Shown here: in pieces, positions 46,006-58,124 of the stretch
Position numbering within the stretch: position 1 is the first letter of the stretch
Layout of the letters: every line of letters begins with the position of its first letter
Assembly: GCA_019914995.1 (NCBI GenBank)
Contig: CM034141.1
Span: 1,116,001-1,180,000 of the forward strand
Reading direction: 5' to 3'
Source of the DNA: Acanthochlamys bracteata
Lineage: Eukaryota > Streptophyta > Magnoliopsida > Pandanales > Velloziaceae
DNA length: 64,000 nt
The notes under the pieces: model-generated
Seen by the model: the letters and a program-made list of their open reading frames with translations, nothing else
Told to the model about the DNA's origin: nothing
Database searches by the model: none
Made by a program: the position numbers and the translations under genes

Positions 46006-46254
46006 GCTAGCTTTAATTTTAGTTCTCAATAGATCTCAAAAGGCAATATTACACAAGAAAGTTATTCCAAGAAATTCATGCCTATGTAGATGGAGCTCTA
46101 GCGATGGCACAAGAGAAGAAGCTGCTACAAGTTGTTAGTTATAATTTTTGAGAGAGGAAGGAATAAATAGGGTGTTTTTGAGACTTTAGAGGGTGTGTGT
46201 GCTTGGTTGATTGATAAGTGATAAAAGAAATTTTCTAAACATATAATTATAGGA

Positions 46255-46460
46255 GAACGTTTGGTATTACTTTTCAAATAATTATCGTTTCAAATGAACT
46301 CTTCATATTTTTAAATAAATTTTTTATAGTATTTTATAATTTATTTAAATTAAAAAAATATTATGATTTTTTTAAGTATAACAAAAATCTGCTCATTTAA
46401 AAATAAAAAAATTATTATTTTAAAAAAACTCTATTTTATAATCATTACCAAGTGTTCCCG
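46255..46460. mobile_element. MITE copy, long Tourist-like family
   Basis: The left end is GGAGAACGTTTGGTATTAC; the reverse complement of the right end is GGGAACACTTGGTAATGAT, an 18-19 bp imperfect inverted repeat. The body is A/T-rich. No clear duplication. It lies about 250 bp upstream of the NPF start codon. Confidence 0.6.
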
Positions 46461-47961
46461 GAGACGCATTGGTGGACTTGCATGAAACAACAATGCTTAT
46501 GCTTATAAGACTATCTCTTCGTACCTACCATATATCAAAAATATCATTATAAATATATAGTGCATGTCACTATTCGAAAGTCAAACTTTGCTGTTTTCAT
46601 AAAATAAAAGTATAATTTTTTTGACAAAATTTTCAACTTTTAAAAAATCAGTATAAAATTAAAGTATATAAGATACGTGTTAACTTAGGACGCGTAGGTT
46701 TTTATTGTTATTCATTTGATTTTCTTGAATAAGATTGTAAGTTGCGACGCCGACTAGTGTTAGGAGGCAGAAAGTTGATGAAAATTTGTTGAATATATTC
46801 ACATACACTTTCATAGCATACAATATGTAGTAGTCAACCCTTACATATACACTATAATTTTGCTTATTATGTTGAGCATTAGTCAATAGTGATGAAAATG
46901 GGATTCACATCAATAACTTTTCTATAGCATCATGCATCTTACCTAGATAGAAAGATACTTGTTGGTACATGCGTTTACATTAATTTCATATAAAGTAAAT
47001 AACATAAGAGTTCTAAAATATTTTGACTTAAGTTTTTAATTAGATTTGACTTTCTAATGTATGATGGAGCCCTTTAAGTCAAACTGTTGTTCTTAAGATT
47101 AATTATTTTGGTATTATATCTTTTAAATAATAGTATTAGAACTAAGTTTTTAAAAAATAGAGCAACGGATATCATGCAACAATTTTTGTTGACATTATAG
47201 TGAGCAAATTAAGAATATTGTAATTTACACGAGCTTCCCTTTTATGAGTGACAATTCGGAATAAAATGAGCTTCAAAAATCGATTGCTAGACCGATCCAT
47301 CAAGGAAGTGAATCGACTTACTGGAGAAAGAAGTGAAAGAACATATAAGACTAGGTAAGAGAATGAACTAACATACGAAGATAAACGATCAATAAAAATA
47401 AGAGAGTGAACCAACAGAAGAAAAAAAATAACTGTTAAGACCATGTAAGGGACTTGTAATAATGAAAAACAGTGTACACAATAATAACACGAAGATAAAT
47501 CGATTGAAGCATGTGTACTTTTGTCGGCATAATAATTTAGAACAAATTGAGCTCCACGAGTAGCTCCGTGTGTTTGGTACTTTTCAAGTGATTTAGAAAT
47601 TTTGGTGCTTTAAAGCAAGTAAATAGTTTTACTATAATAAAAAATAAATAGTTAGCACAAATAGAATGTTCGTTGAAAGAAAATTAAAATATGATGCATA
47701 GAATTATTTAGATAAGCATCAGTAATCCTGTTCTTCAAAAATAAATTTTCCAATAACATAACAACTCCACCTACTTTATACCAGCAACAGCATAAAGAGC
47801 AAGCAATAAAAAGGCTATTAATCTTATAGCAATTTAAAAGCATTTGACCATTTTCTTCTAAGTTTATGAAAATGATTTAGTATTTCAGTAGTGGTGTGCT
47901 ATTGCTCATTCTACAAACATTAACATGGTTCCACTGGCACCATAAAATACAAGTACCATTT

Positions 47962-48206
47962 TGGGGATGTGGTAATGCTTATAAAATTTATTAAAAAAAT
48001 TAAATAAAAAATATGTATATTTAGTAAACAAATTTTACTTTTTTATTCCAAAAAGTAATAAAAATAAACAATAAAAAATTCTACAATATAAAAATTTTCT
48101 ATATTTTTTAAATTAAAAAAATTTGTATAAATATTTAACAAAATTATTGAAAACAATAAAATAAAAATTAGAATGAAATATAGCTAAAAATTATTCTCAA
48201 ACATCT
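47962..48206. mobile_element. MITE copy, long Tourist-like family (degenerate)
   Basis: Forward-orientation body from GGGGATGTGGTAATGCTTAT to ATTATTCTCAAACATCTC, with the AATAAAAATAAACAATAAAAA block. The ends are imperfect. Confidence 0.5.
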
Positions 48207-48367
48207 CTGAACTACTAGCGTGCCATTCACCGACGCTCTTGTTGCCCAATTTTTTTATCTTACAAATTTCATCTTATATAATGTTGTTACTTTGCTTCTT
48301 GTTAATCATAGTGTTCTCCAATATCTCACTAATGTCACTTTCTCTTGCCAAACTTGCATGAGTTGAA

Positions 48368-48619
48368 GCCCGTTTGGCATTACGTTTAGAAAAAATAAAT
48401 GTTTATTTTTTATTTTATTTTATATATATGTATTTTATAAGTATGTAAAAAACTTATTTAAAAATTTTAAAAATATAGAAAAATTTTACATAGTGAGATT
48501 TATTTTTTTTTTATATTTTTATTATTTTTTTAAAAATAAAAAAATAGAGCTCATTTTTTAAAAAAATAAAAATATTTTTTATTTTAAAAAATTTATTTTA
48601 TAAGCATTTTTAAACGTCC
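48368..48619. mobile_element. MITE copy, long Tourist-like family (reverse orientation)
   Basis: 252 bp. The left end is GCCCGTTTGGCATTACG; the reverse complement of the right end is GGACGTTTAAAAATGC. The right flank is TAA and the left is GAA. Typical body with AGTGAGATTTATTTTT. Confidence 0.6.
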
Positions 48620-48837
48620 TAAAAACAAAAACCTAATATTATTAGAAAGAACGCTACTTTAATAACGTATTTTAATTGTTCATACATAATTCAAAAATAA
48701 GTTTCTAAAAAAAAGATTTCATCTATATCTTTCAAATTCTATAAAAGTTTTTAAAAAGTTATGTATTAATTTTTTTAGAATTAAAAATGAACTTTTTGGG
48801 AGCTACCCAAACGCAGTCCAAAACATTGGAATCCTTT

Positions 48838-49059
48838 TTAGATTGCATTTTTCAACGGAGTTTTTTAATTTTTAATTTTATATTTTTTAATATATATTTT
48901 AAATATTTAAAAAAATTATTTAAAAATTTAAAAAATATAAAAAAATTTATATAATAATACATTTTTATTACATATTTTTATTTTTTTAATTTTTAAAAAT
49001 AAAAAATATTTTTAATTTTAAAAATTTTTTATTTCATAAACACTTCACCATCAAATGCC
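48838..49059. mobile_element. MITE copy, long Tourist-like family (reverse orientation)
   Basis: Body from GATTGCATTTTTCAACGGAG to CACTTCACCATCAAATGCC. The interior TATTTTTTAATATATATTTT and ATTACATATTTTTATTTTTT match the consensus. Terminal repeats are weak. Confidence 0.5.
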
Positions 49060-49161
49060 GAGTTGAGCTATGATTGGTGAATCATAAGTTCCCCGAACAA
49101 AAAGAGGTACCAGATGATTGCATCTCAATAAACACACAAAGGATACCTGAACTACAGCTAA

Positions 49162-49399
49162 GACCGTGTTTACCTATAGAATAAGCTCAGTAAATTTGAA
49201 TTTTTCAAAAGTTAATTTAATAAATTAAATTAAAAATATTTAATAAAAATAAGTTGTTATATTAATTTTATATTAACAGTAAGTTTTAAAATTAAATTTA
49301 AAAAACAAATTTCATAGAAAATTTATTTAAATTTTTTGTTTATTTTATATTAAAAATAAGTTTAAAAAAATAAAATTTTGAAAGATAGTAAACACGTCC
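49162..49399. mobile_element. Tourist-like MITE, GTGTTTAC family, intact duplication
   Basis: 238 bp. The left end is GACCGTGTTTAC; the reverse complement of the right end is GGACGTGTTTAC. TAA occurs on both sides (49159-49161 and 49400-49402), the same target as TTA read on the other strand. Interior closely resembles the copies at 1723 and 41300. Confidence 0.8.
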
Positions 49400-50256
49400 T
49401 AAACAAAGAGTGTTATTTTCACAGAAATTGATTTTTCAAAGAATGATATTTTAAATAAGCAAGTCTTCATTAAGTAAGATGTAAGGATAAATTACTCTAA
49501 AAAAATAAAAAAATCATCCAAAAATAATATTTTAAGACAACATTACCTCGGAATATAGGGACTTTGGGAGAGCTTTTAAAGTAATTATTATTTCAAATAA
49601 ACACTTTATATTTTTTAATAAATTTTTTATAGTATTTGGTAAAATTTTTATAAAGTTTAGAAATAAAAATATGTCGTATGATTTTTATATGTATAAATTA
49701 TATTATATTTTAGTAAAATTTTAAATTATCTTTTATTTCAAAATAAAATTAATTTTATAATCACTTCCAAATGATTCATTTTTTAAAGTAAACGTGTCTT
49801 TGGCATGAGATTGAACTGAAGCTGAGGTTGACGGACCACCGACCACCTTACATACATACATTTGCATGCGTGCTTCAATTTAGCCATCAACTATGACTTG
49901 GTAAGATTCATAAAAGATAAAAATTTATCAATATTTTGAACTTAATCTTTTCGACCAAATATTTTATTTTTAATTTATTATTTAAATAAATAAATATCAA
50001 ATCTGAATTCAGTTTTGTTTAAATATTTATTGTTTAAATTTTTTTGTTAATTATTTGTCAAAATAAACACGCCCAAATTGTCAAACTGAATAATGTTTTA
50101 TGAAAATGTCGCCTTTCGCTTTTAACGTTAACCATCATTAATCAAATTTACGAGGCAATCAATAGGCAATAGCTATAAATTTTCAAAAGGACTTGCTGTT
50201 TTTCGTCAATACATGATTGATTGAGATAAAAAAGTCATAAATGCTTAAGAACTCAA

Positions 50257-50459
50257 TTGCGTTTTGAACTGATCATAAAATAAATTTTTTCTAAAATAAA
50301 AAATATTTTTTTTAAAAATAAATTTTATTTTTTTATTTCTAAAAATAATAAAAATCACTATATAAAATTTTAATATTTTAAATAAATTTTTTATATATTT
50401 ATAAAATATATATTAAAAAATATGAAATGAAAAAAATAAAAATTTATATTTGGGAACAC
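50257..50459. mobile_element. MITE copy, long Tourist-like family (forward orientation)
   Basis: Body from TTGCGTTTTGAACTGATC through TTCTAAAATAAAAAATATTT to TATATTTGGGAACACAC. The terminal repeats are only roughly complementary. Confidence 0.5.
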
Positions 50460-53104
50460 ACTAACTCATCAATCCTAATTCTCTTTTCAATGCATTAATA
50501 ATTTTCTATACCTAATTTTAATTACTTCTAAAAATATAAAAATTATTTTTAAAAATTATATTAGAAATTTTTTTTATCAAAATTATTTTGTTTTAAGTAA
50601 TTCTGAAAAACTCAATAGTTAGAAGAGCACAAAAACCGCAAGTGCTCCACAATGTTTTCACTAGGACTGGTAAGTGATTGAAATAATCAGATTCCAACAA
50701 AGCCTAATACAGTCTAGTGCAGAAAAGTGGAGTCTATAAGAAAACCAAAAAAGTCCGACTTCAGTAAAGGGGAAGTCCTATCCACTACCATGCATGCAAG
50801 TTTTTCAAAGACAATTTTATGAAAATTGGTAATGTAACACAACAATCAAATTTGACTTCTTGTACAATGGAAGCTTATGCATAGAATAAACTAAGCTTAA
50901 TTTTAGGGCTTATTTGGTTTAACTTTTTTCTCTTTTTTTTTCAAAAAAATACTTTATATTTTTTTAATAATTATAATATTTTATAAAATTTATTTAACAA
51001 AATTTGAACTCACTTTTGCTTTCAAATAAAACTCTATTTCTACTAAATTATTACTTCACTTATTTAATTTAAACTCTAATTTTTATTTTTTGAATTTTAC
51101 TTTTGATCAAATTTAAATTTTACAAAATTTATTTCTGTAAAACTCACTTTTATGTAATTAAAATACGTTCTAATTTTTTCTCTTTCTCTGTTAAAATTCC
51201 AACTTCTCACTAACTACTAAAGTCATCTTCGAAATCACATGAGTTGTGATCTGATCAACCTTACGCGATCGTGTCAACATGGAATTCCTTTAAGAAAGTG
51301 GATTTCATATAGCTATTGCAGTAATAGAATCACTGAAAAGCTTTTGATTGAAGAAATACTCCATGCAGAATGGTCCTGGTGCAACAACAAAGCAACCCTT
51401 TTCATTAAAACTTTCGAAAGTTTCAAAAGGTTCCAAGTCAAAGCAAAATCTGAGCCTATGCCAAACCATCTTTACATATCTCAACGAAGAATTTTCATGA
51501 GAACAACTTTGTGTGATGTAATATTCAAGATGCATTTGACAGTGCGTTCTTCAAAAATTCTTTTCTAATTTTTTATATTTTAGTTTTTAATAAATTTTAT
51601 AATATTTTATAAAATTTATTTAAAAAATAAGAAAATACTGGAGTTCCAAACACCCCCTCAAACCAAGATGTCAATGCACAACAAAAAACAGCGCTTAAAG
51701 ATGTCATGAATTGGGTGCTGAAGAGCAGTTGAGAAAGAAAAAATAAAGTTCTTTCTTAATCCTGTAGTTAACTTGAATGTGGTAGGCGGCCTAATCTTGC
51801 AAATGGTAAGAACTTCAATTGTCAAAAGTTAGCCACTGAAAAGAAACACTACTACCGAAGAAGGTTGCTTAAATTTGGATCATTCACTCTAGCACAGAAA
51901 TACCAATGAAACTTCATTGACCTTTCTAGTTTCCAGTCCTTAAGAGAAGTATTTGGCGTGATATCCAATATCAATTACACTAACAAGTAGGTGCAGACAA
52001 AACTCCTCCAGAAGTTTTGAGATTGCTTTTTAAAATAAATTTTTTTAAAATAAAAAATATTTTAAATTTTTTTTAAAATAAATATTATTTATTTAAAAAA
52101 TAATAAAATAAGTAAAATTTTACATAAGTAAGTTTTTTTGTCCGACAAATTAAAATAAGTCCATAGAGTGATGAAGAAGAGCTTCAGTAAAAATAAAATT
52201 TAATAGTGACAATTAAAATACGTAAAATAATTTAAATAAAAATATGAAGGGAGGAAGTTGAGTTGGAAGTCATTAAAATACGTCCTAAAACAAAATCGAA
52301 ATAAATTGACAGCTATAACTTACTTCAACCGTGTGCCCGAGTAAACTTTCAGACTAGTGACAATTTCCAAAGGCATATCACTTGGAACGGCTGCTAGATG
52401 TATGGGAATAACAGTGTGAGATAGAGTGGTATTATTTGGGCGATCTCAAAAGATTACTTTTTGATATCTCAATCCAAATCGCTTTAATGACAAGTTTTTT
52501 ATGGAGTTTTTACACAAATAAAAGTGAAACTCTCTCTTACTTGATCTCAAAAAATATTCTTGTTTTTATAATTGTTTGACAATATTTCAAATATATAACT
52601 ACCATACAAAAAACTACCCAATTAATTTTAACCACTAATTCAAAATTATTCTTTAAAATAAATAACAATCCTCTAAAATAATTATCAAATTAGTATTTAT
52701 TTATTTATTTTATATTTAAACAATTCCAACACCTACTGAAATAAGCATAGAGTGCCACATTCATGGCAAGGTCAAAGAGCAGGATGGAGCACCCTTGCCA
52801 TTAACCAATCCACAAACTTGCGTTGCCAAATCATGGCAAGTAGACTTCTTCATGATCTAGAGCTCCCATTATTGACTTCTATTTTAACTTGTAATATAAG
52901 ACATGGCTGGATAATCCATTCACTCATGCAGACAATTTCATAAAACTACAGCAGTCTCAATGGTTTGCAGACTTCATCAAAAAGTTAAAAATGAATACAG
53001 TTTTTAAAGATAATAAGCCCATATCAGCTTCTCCAGATCTCATTTCAGTATCATCTATAATATATCCCCACCCTGCATGAACCTGAGGAATTCCTTTCTT
53101 TTGG

Positions 53105-53318
53105 TGTTGATTATCAAATACTTTTCATACTTTCATTTTATTTTATATTTTTTAATATATATTTATAATATTTTATAATAAATTTTAAAAAAATATAAAA
53201 AAGTTTTATGTTATAAAATTTTGTTATTATTTATTAATTTTTTCAAAATAAAATATTTCTTTAAAATAAAATAAAATATTTTTTATTATAAAAAAATTTA
53301 TTTTGTAAACACTCTCCA
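53105..53318. mobile_element. MITE copy, long Tourist-like family (reverse orientation)
   Basis: Starts GTGTTGATTATCAAATACTT; the reverse complement of the right end is GGAGAGTGTTTACAAAAT. The body is typical (TTTTATATTTTTTAATATAT). It abuts the next element almost directly. Confidence 0.5.
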
Positions 53319-53320
53319 AT

Positions 53321-53943
53321 ATAGTTGTAAAAATCGGACCGGACATTGAACCGAAAAATTATCCGGATCAACGGATCACGGGTTGACCCGTCGGGTCAAC
53401 GGATTGAACCGTTATGTCAAAAATATTAAAGTGTTGACGGTAGTGCAAATACTTATTATTTCAAAAAATAATAATAAACTTTTTCTTTGTTAGAAGGCAT
53501 AAAAGAAAAAATAAACTAACAAAAAAATATTAAAAAATAAAAAAATATTTTAACTAAAAAACTTTTAAAAAATTTTTTTTTTAAAAATAATTTTGCTATT
53601 TTTCTTACAATTTAACAAAATTAGTAATATAAAAATTTAAAAATCACTAATAATAAATATTTACAAATAAAATATAAAAACTTATTTTTTTGCATTATCA
53701 TATTCAAATATAAAATCTAAACTACATATTATATTTCAATATAAAGCTACTAATAATTTGCATTAATATATCACAAATTTAAAATTTTTAAAATTTAATT
53801 TAACCCGATTCGACTCGAACGAGCGGGTCGATCGGGTCAAAGCGGGTCAAAACGGATCGATTGCATAAACGATTTTATAATAAATTCGGATCGGTTTATG
53901 CTCCGGATCGATCCGGATGGGCCGGTCCGAATTTTACAACTAT
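53321..53943. mobile_element. 623-bp TIR element with CCGGATC-rich ends
   Basis: Left end ATAGTTGTAAAAATCGGACC; the reverse complement of the right end is ATAGTTGTAAAATTCGGACC. The match is nearly perfect over 22 bp and continues loosely inward through CCGGATC and GGGTC motifs. The outer 100 bp on each side are much richer in G+C than anything nearby, while the middle 350 bp are A/T-rich. No coding frame. It is a non-autonomous DNA element. The superfamily is unresolved because the duplication is not obvious. Confidence 0.75.
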
Positions 53944-54225
53944 GCTTTCGAATATTTCAGCCACATCTCAGTTCAGTATCATCAACTGAGTTAGATTAGT
54001 TTTTGTGCTATTTTGTAAGAAAGAAAAAAATTAGAAGTAGTTTTTATATTTTTTTGAAATAAAATAATTTTTTAGTGAAAAAAATTGGATAATAAATGTG
54101 AAAAGAATACACTGGTTGTAAACACAGAACAGCCCCTACAATTGATGTAAAAAAAATGATCACAATTAAAGTTAATAGCAATGGATATTTACACTAGTGT
54201 TGATTGACGGTAGAAAACGACTTTA

Positions 54226-54440
54226 CGGAACGTTTGACATTATTTTTTCAGAAACTAATTTTTTTAATTTTTTTTAATATATGTTTTATAAATATTTAAA
54301 TAATTTGTTTAAGAATTTAAATAAAAAAATTACATAATAAAATTTTTATTAATTATTTTATTATTTTTTAAATTAAAAAAACTCGTTAAAAAAAAAAACA
54401 AAAGTGTCTTCTATCTAAAAACTTCATTTTCAAAACAAAT
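54226..54440. mobile_element. MITE copy, long Tourist-like family (reverse orientation)
   Basis: Starts ACGGAACGTTTGACATTATT and continues through TTTTTTTTAATATATGTTTT and TACATAATAAAATTTTTATT to about CTTCATTTTCAAAAC. Only the left end is well kept. It lies about 140 bp upstream of the RAD52-like pseudogene's former start. Confidence 0.5.
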
Positions 54441-54581
54441 CTGATATGCGATTCACATGCAAAGAACTACAATTGCCAACTACAATTTCTTAAAATGGAG
54501 AAACTTAATTATAGAGGTCTATTTGTGAGAAATCCGAAAACTTAAAAACCCTTCTCTCTAACCCACTCCCCGGCGACAGAA

Positions 54582-55902
54582 ATGGCGAACTCGTTCCGGA
54601 CCGTTAACAAATTGCTTCTTCCGATCCGGTGCTCCGCGGGTGAGCTTAACCCGCTACGTCTCCACTAAACCTCTCCGAAGTCCTATTGGATGCGGAGGAC
54701 GATGAGCTTATACCCACCGCCGGGATCAGCAGACTGCTCGCTGAAGTTCTCAAGGAGCTTAGCTAGAAAGCTCCTAACTCAGTTGTCAAGAATCATGACC
54801 ATGCTGGATTCATAATCTAGGATTTGATTTGAGTTTGTTTTTAATTTTCTTTGTTCTGGCGTTTTTTATTATGTTGTTTTGGATTTACTATTCAACTAAT
54901 TGTTGATTGAACTATATATTTTGTGGTGCGTGTGTGTTTGGTGAGTGATTGTCCTTTGAATATTAAACATTCATCTTTTGTATAATACATTTGTATTCGA
55001 ATTCTCATTATTTTTTAACTTTTGTTTTTCAATGGCTGCAGGCACATTATCAACCGAATTCACGAACTTCCATACTCCTGGTATACGAATTTTAACTCTT
55101 GCATATATTAATTGGTAACTGCAAGACGTATATTAATTGGTAATTGCATGCTCCAGGTTTCATTCAATTTTACTTTATTGTTGAATTGTCTGACAAGGTT
55201 CGAAATATGATATATTCACCTGATGGCAACTCTGTCACCGTTGTCTATCATGTCACGCTTTATGGACTGATGCTGAGGTACTAATAAATTAGTCCAAGAA
55301 TTTTTTGGTGGTGCATGAACTAATAATTAACAGTTTGGTGGGTGCTTAACTTAATGTTATTCAGCTAGATGATAATCGTAGAATTTTTCATGCGAACAAT
55401 GGCTTAAGTCTTTGATTCGGGGTAAGGAATATTTGATATTACTAATAAGAATTGAGATGGGGTTGAACATCATATTGAATTATGCCCTGTATGCTTCCAT
55501 CTCGACTTTTTAGTATTCTACTTTATGATGGACCTTTAAGTATCCATCCAGAATAACTTTCATATAGATGGTTAATGTTGTTCAGCTTATCTTGCATATC
55601 ATGCTGCGCACCTTGAGTAGGTAGGCTCCTTCTCAGTAAATACTGTTTTCTGTTTTCAGCCTTTCTTATTGGTATTTGAGGATGCTATTGTTATATTTGC
55701 TCAATATGCATACTTACTGTAAATTTTTGCAACGACTTTTAATATCTCTGGAAATGGGTATGTAGATACACCGAGAGCCAAGTGAAACAGCTGCTATTGG
55801 CGATTCAAACTACAGCCCCTGTGCAGAAGGCAGAAGCAATGGATTTCAGACAAGCATGTGCTCACCTTGGCCTTGATCCACATTTACCGTGAAGACTTGT
55901 AG
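54582..55902 (+). pseudogene. RAD52-like (RAD52-1/ODB1 type) pseudogene
   Basis: Scattered over 1.3 kb are the pieces of a plant RAD52-like protein in the right order. They are an organelle-type N-terminus MANSFRTVNKLLLPIR (54582), AGISRLLAEVLKEL (about 54722), KAPNSVVK, HIINRIHELPYSW (about 55042), YSPDGNSVTVVYHVTLYG (about 55216), AEAMDFRQACAHLGLDPHL (about 55830) and REDL-stop at 55902. Known plant RAD52-1/ODB1 is an organellar and nuclear single-strand DNA-binding protein that promotes annealing and repair. Here the frame is lost repeatedly: stops after LKELS and after GFII, a base missing in TATGGA-CTGATGCTGAG, an extra base before CAGAAGGCAGAAG and a small deletion in HL-REDL. Intron-like gaps remain, so it is a decayed genomic copy rather than a retrocopy. 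Confidence 0.85.
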
Positions 55903-56398
55903 AACATAGATCTTTTGTGTTGATTATCTATTTAGGGATGTTTGGAGTGTCAAAGGGTTTCTTTTTGGAGGCATATTCTATCTATTGGTTTTGGCTAATT
56001 TAATGGTTTATCAATCAGTTCTGGAAATGCTCTACCTGAATGGCAGAAACCAAGTCAAGGTACAACTTGGAGCTTTTCATGCTTGCTAAATGTTCATGGT
56101 GAAAGATGTAAGCTTGTTGCATTCATTCACTATTTTTTCGTTAGCAACTTATACCATTTTCGATGTTCTAGTAACATCACATTACTTCATATTTTCACAA
56201 GGGGCCTGCTAGAAGTAGGCACTGCAAGGTGCTGCCCATGACGTTTTTTTATTTTCTTATATATAAATGACTAACTATTGCAGGAAAATGCATCACATTT
56301 ATGTTATTTGGACTAGCATATTAATGTGCCCATATGAGTACATTTAACTAGCTCTTCCTGTTCTGCGTTTGAGGTGGGTATTAATACCGATAGCCTAT

Positions 56399-56420
56399 CT
56401 TCTTCTTCTTCTTCTTCTTT
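56399..56420. repeat. (TTC)n microsatellite
   Basis: About seven CTT/TTC units followed by a T-rich run and a short (GT)n. Confidence 0.85.
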
Positions 56421-56512
56421 TTTTTCTTTTTGTGTGTGTGTTTCTGTACTCTTAATTAAGACACGAACCTGTTCTGTTTTGATCTCAAGCATGCTGTTCC
56501 ATTACTTACTAT

Positions 56513-56834
56513 AGAGGCAAAGTTTTTGTTTGAGCAGCATCAAGAATATGCGCTAATATTGCTGAAAAATGATGTAAGTAAAATTTTATTCGTTAGGTTA
56601 TCTGCTGTTTACTCACCCATTTTAGCTTTATAATCTTATTTGTTGTTCATTGGTAGATTAGCTCTGCTTTCCCTTGAGCTGCTTTATGAGGAATCTTTAC
56701 TAGAATTTTTACAGTAGACAGCCTCTAGCAGGCTCTTTAAGGTCATCTTCCATAGTTCCATCAAGATTGATGCTGACTGGCAACAGCATGCAGCAATAAA
56801 GCACAAAAGCTATCGTTCAATCATCAAGGAGGTA
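56513..56834 (+). pseudogene. Unidentified gene relic with exon-like pieces
   Basis: Two protein-like stretches follow the RAD52 relic. The first, after a TTACTATAG acceptor, reads AKFLFEQHQEYALILLKND and ends at a GTAAGT donor at about 56574. The second, from about 56659, stays in one frame: LLSLELLYEESLLEFLQ, one stop, TASSRLFKVIFHSSIKIDAD, then WQQHAAIKHKSYRSIIKE, ending at GAG/GTAAGT near 56832. I do not recognise the family. The internal stop and lack of other exons argue for a decayed copy. It could belong to the same ancestral segment as the RAD52 relic. Confidence 0.45.
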
Positions 56835-56839
56835 AGTTA

Positions 56840-57051
56840 TCATGAACTTGGCTTTCAATTAAAGAAAACTTACAACATTCTAACTAATAGATTGCACCAA
56901 GAAGAGATGAGAATGCTTAAGTTTGACATACACTAATAGTGAAAAGTACATCATCCTTAAAATAGGGAGCAATATCAGCTAGTCCTAAAGTAGTTTGCCA
57001 ACTTATTACAAAGCAGTGCTTAGTAAAATACGTAATTAAACATCACTCTCC

Positions 57052-57100
<49 letters not shown>

Positions 57101-58044
57101 CATGCTTGGACCTAACCATGGTGGGATGATGGAGGTGTTAGAAGTTTTTAGACCCAAGAGACAAAAAAATATCTCCTTAGGGACCACCTGCTATGAGATG
57201 AGATTATGGAACTACTGTTTTGCAACTCCAAAGCCCTTTTGGAGTCAATTGATGCTACGGAGGCTGAGTTGAATGCAAAAAACAACACTAGCCCTCCTCT
57301 ATGTGTTAATATGGGACTAAAACTCCCCATTGAGCCTAGCCTCATGAATATACACAAAGGACCAAATACAAAAGTGCGATGCATGGGTTGATGGAGGTAC
57401 TTGCCTTTGCCTAGGCAGCCTCGTGGGTTTGGTTAGACTACAAACTAATTTCTTACACGAAAGTGGGTACAAGTTGGTAGTGAGTCACATAGTGGGTCAT
57501 TATTAATGAAAGTTCTAGCCCATCCAAAGGCCGAACCTTTTAACTTGAAAAAGCAACACTCTGGAAACCCCAATGGTGCATCCATCTGCCCTAGGGATCT
57601 AGGATTTTCCATGTTATATAAATTTAAAGTTTATGCTAGTGGGAACGACTTGCTTTTGTTAGTTACTCTGTTGATTTATGCAAGTCCTAATTAAGATCTG
57701 TTCCAGCTCAAAGGTCACATTGAGCTACTGGTGGAATACCCAAGTCAGTGTTATATTTAAAGTTGCACCTTACATGGTGAAACCAAATTTAGTTGTTTAA
57801 AACCAAATCCTTGGTTGCAAAATTAAAGTTGCACCTACGTAGATGCAGAAAGTTGAGTGCAAGTGCACCAAGTGACATAGAAAGCTGTAGCCCACCATTG
57901 AGCTAAAGCTAGAGGGAATCATCCCAACACCACATGCATGCCAGCATGTTGGTGATTTGGAGCACTCAAAGCTCCATTAGGATCACTTAATCCCTGTAGA
58001 TCAAGATTTTGGTATGAGACCCAAAATCCAGAAGGATTGGTGTG
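56840..58044. other. Spacer between the gene relics and the RRM gene
   Basis: Holds a (GA)n run and complex, non-repetitive-looking DNA at 57100-58000 with short open frames on both strands (for example 57148-57384 minus). None shows a family match. Part of the right end may be the 3' UTR of the RRM gene. Confidence 0.4.
57054..57098. repeat. (GA)n microsatellite
   Basis: About 22 uninterrupted GA units. Confidence 0.95.
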
Positions 58045-58124
58045 TTAGTGATGCAGTGGAGAAGGATGCAGTGAAGAAACAGAAGTAAGAGAGTGCAAAG
58101 ACAAGGAGATGAGTAGAACCATGG

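Larger units (their letters stand above)
46006..54480. other. MITE-rich spacer right of the NPF gene
   Basis: The first 150 bp are probably the NPF leader. There is no convincing gene over more than 8 kb. MITEs are listed separately. Complex-looking stretches at 50620-50890, 51230-51545 and 52740-52950 have short open frames on one or both strands without family similarity. The one at 51230-51545 shows no frame free of stops that looks like a known protein. Confidence 0.5.

Noticed and set aside
51239..51568. 109-codon plus-strand and 76-codon minus-strand open frames
   Set aside because: Neither peptide resembles a known family, no splice partners are evident, and a transposon flank lies just downstream.
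57148..57391. 78-codon minus and 61-codon plus open frames
   Set aside because: Mirror-image overlap with no family match and no splice signals; probably chance.
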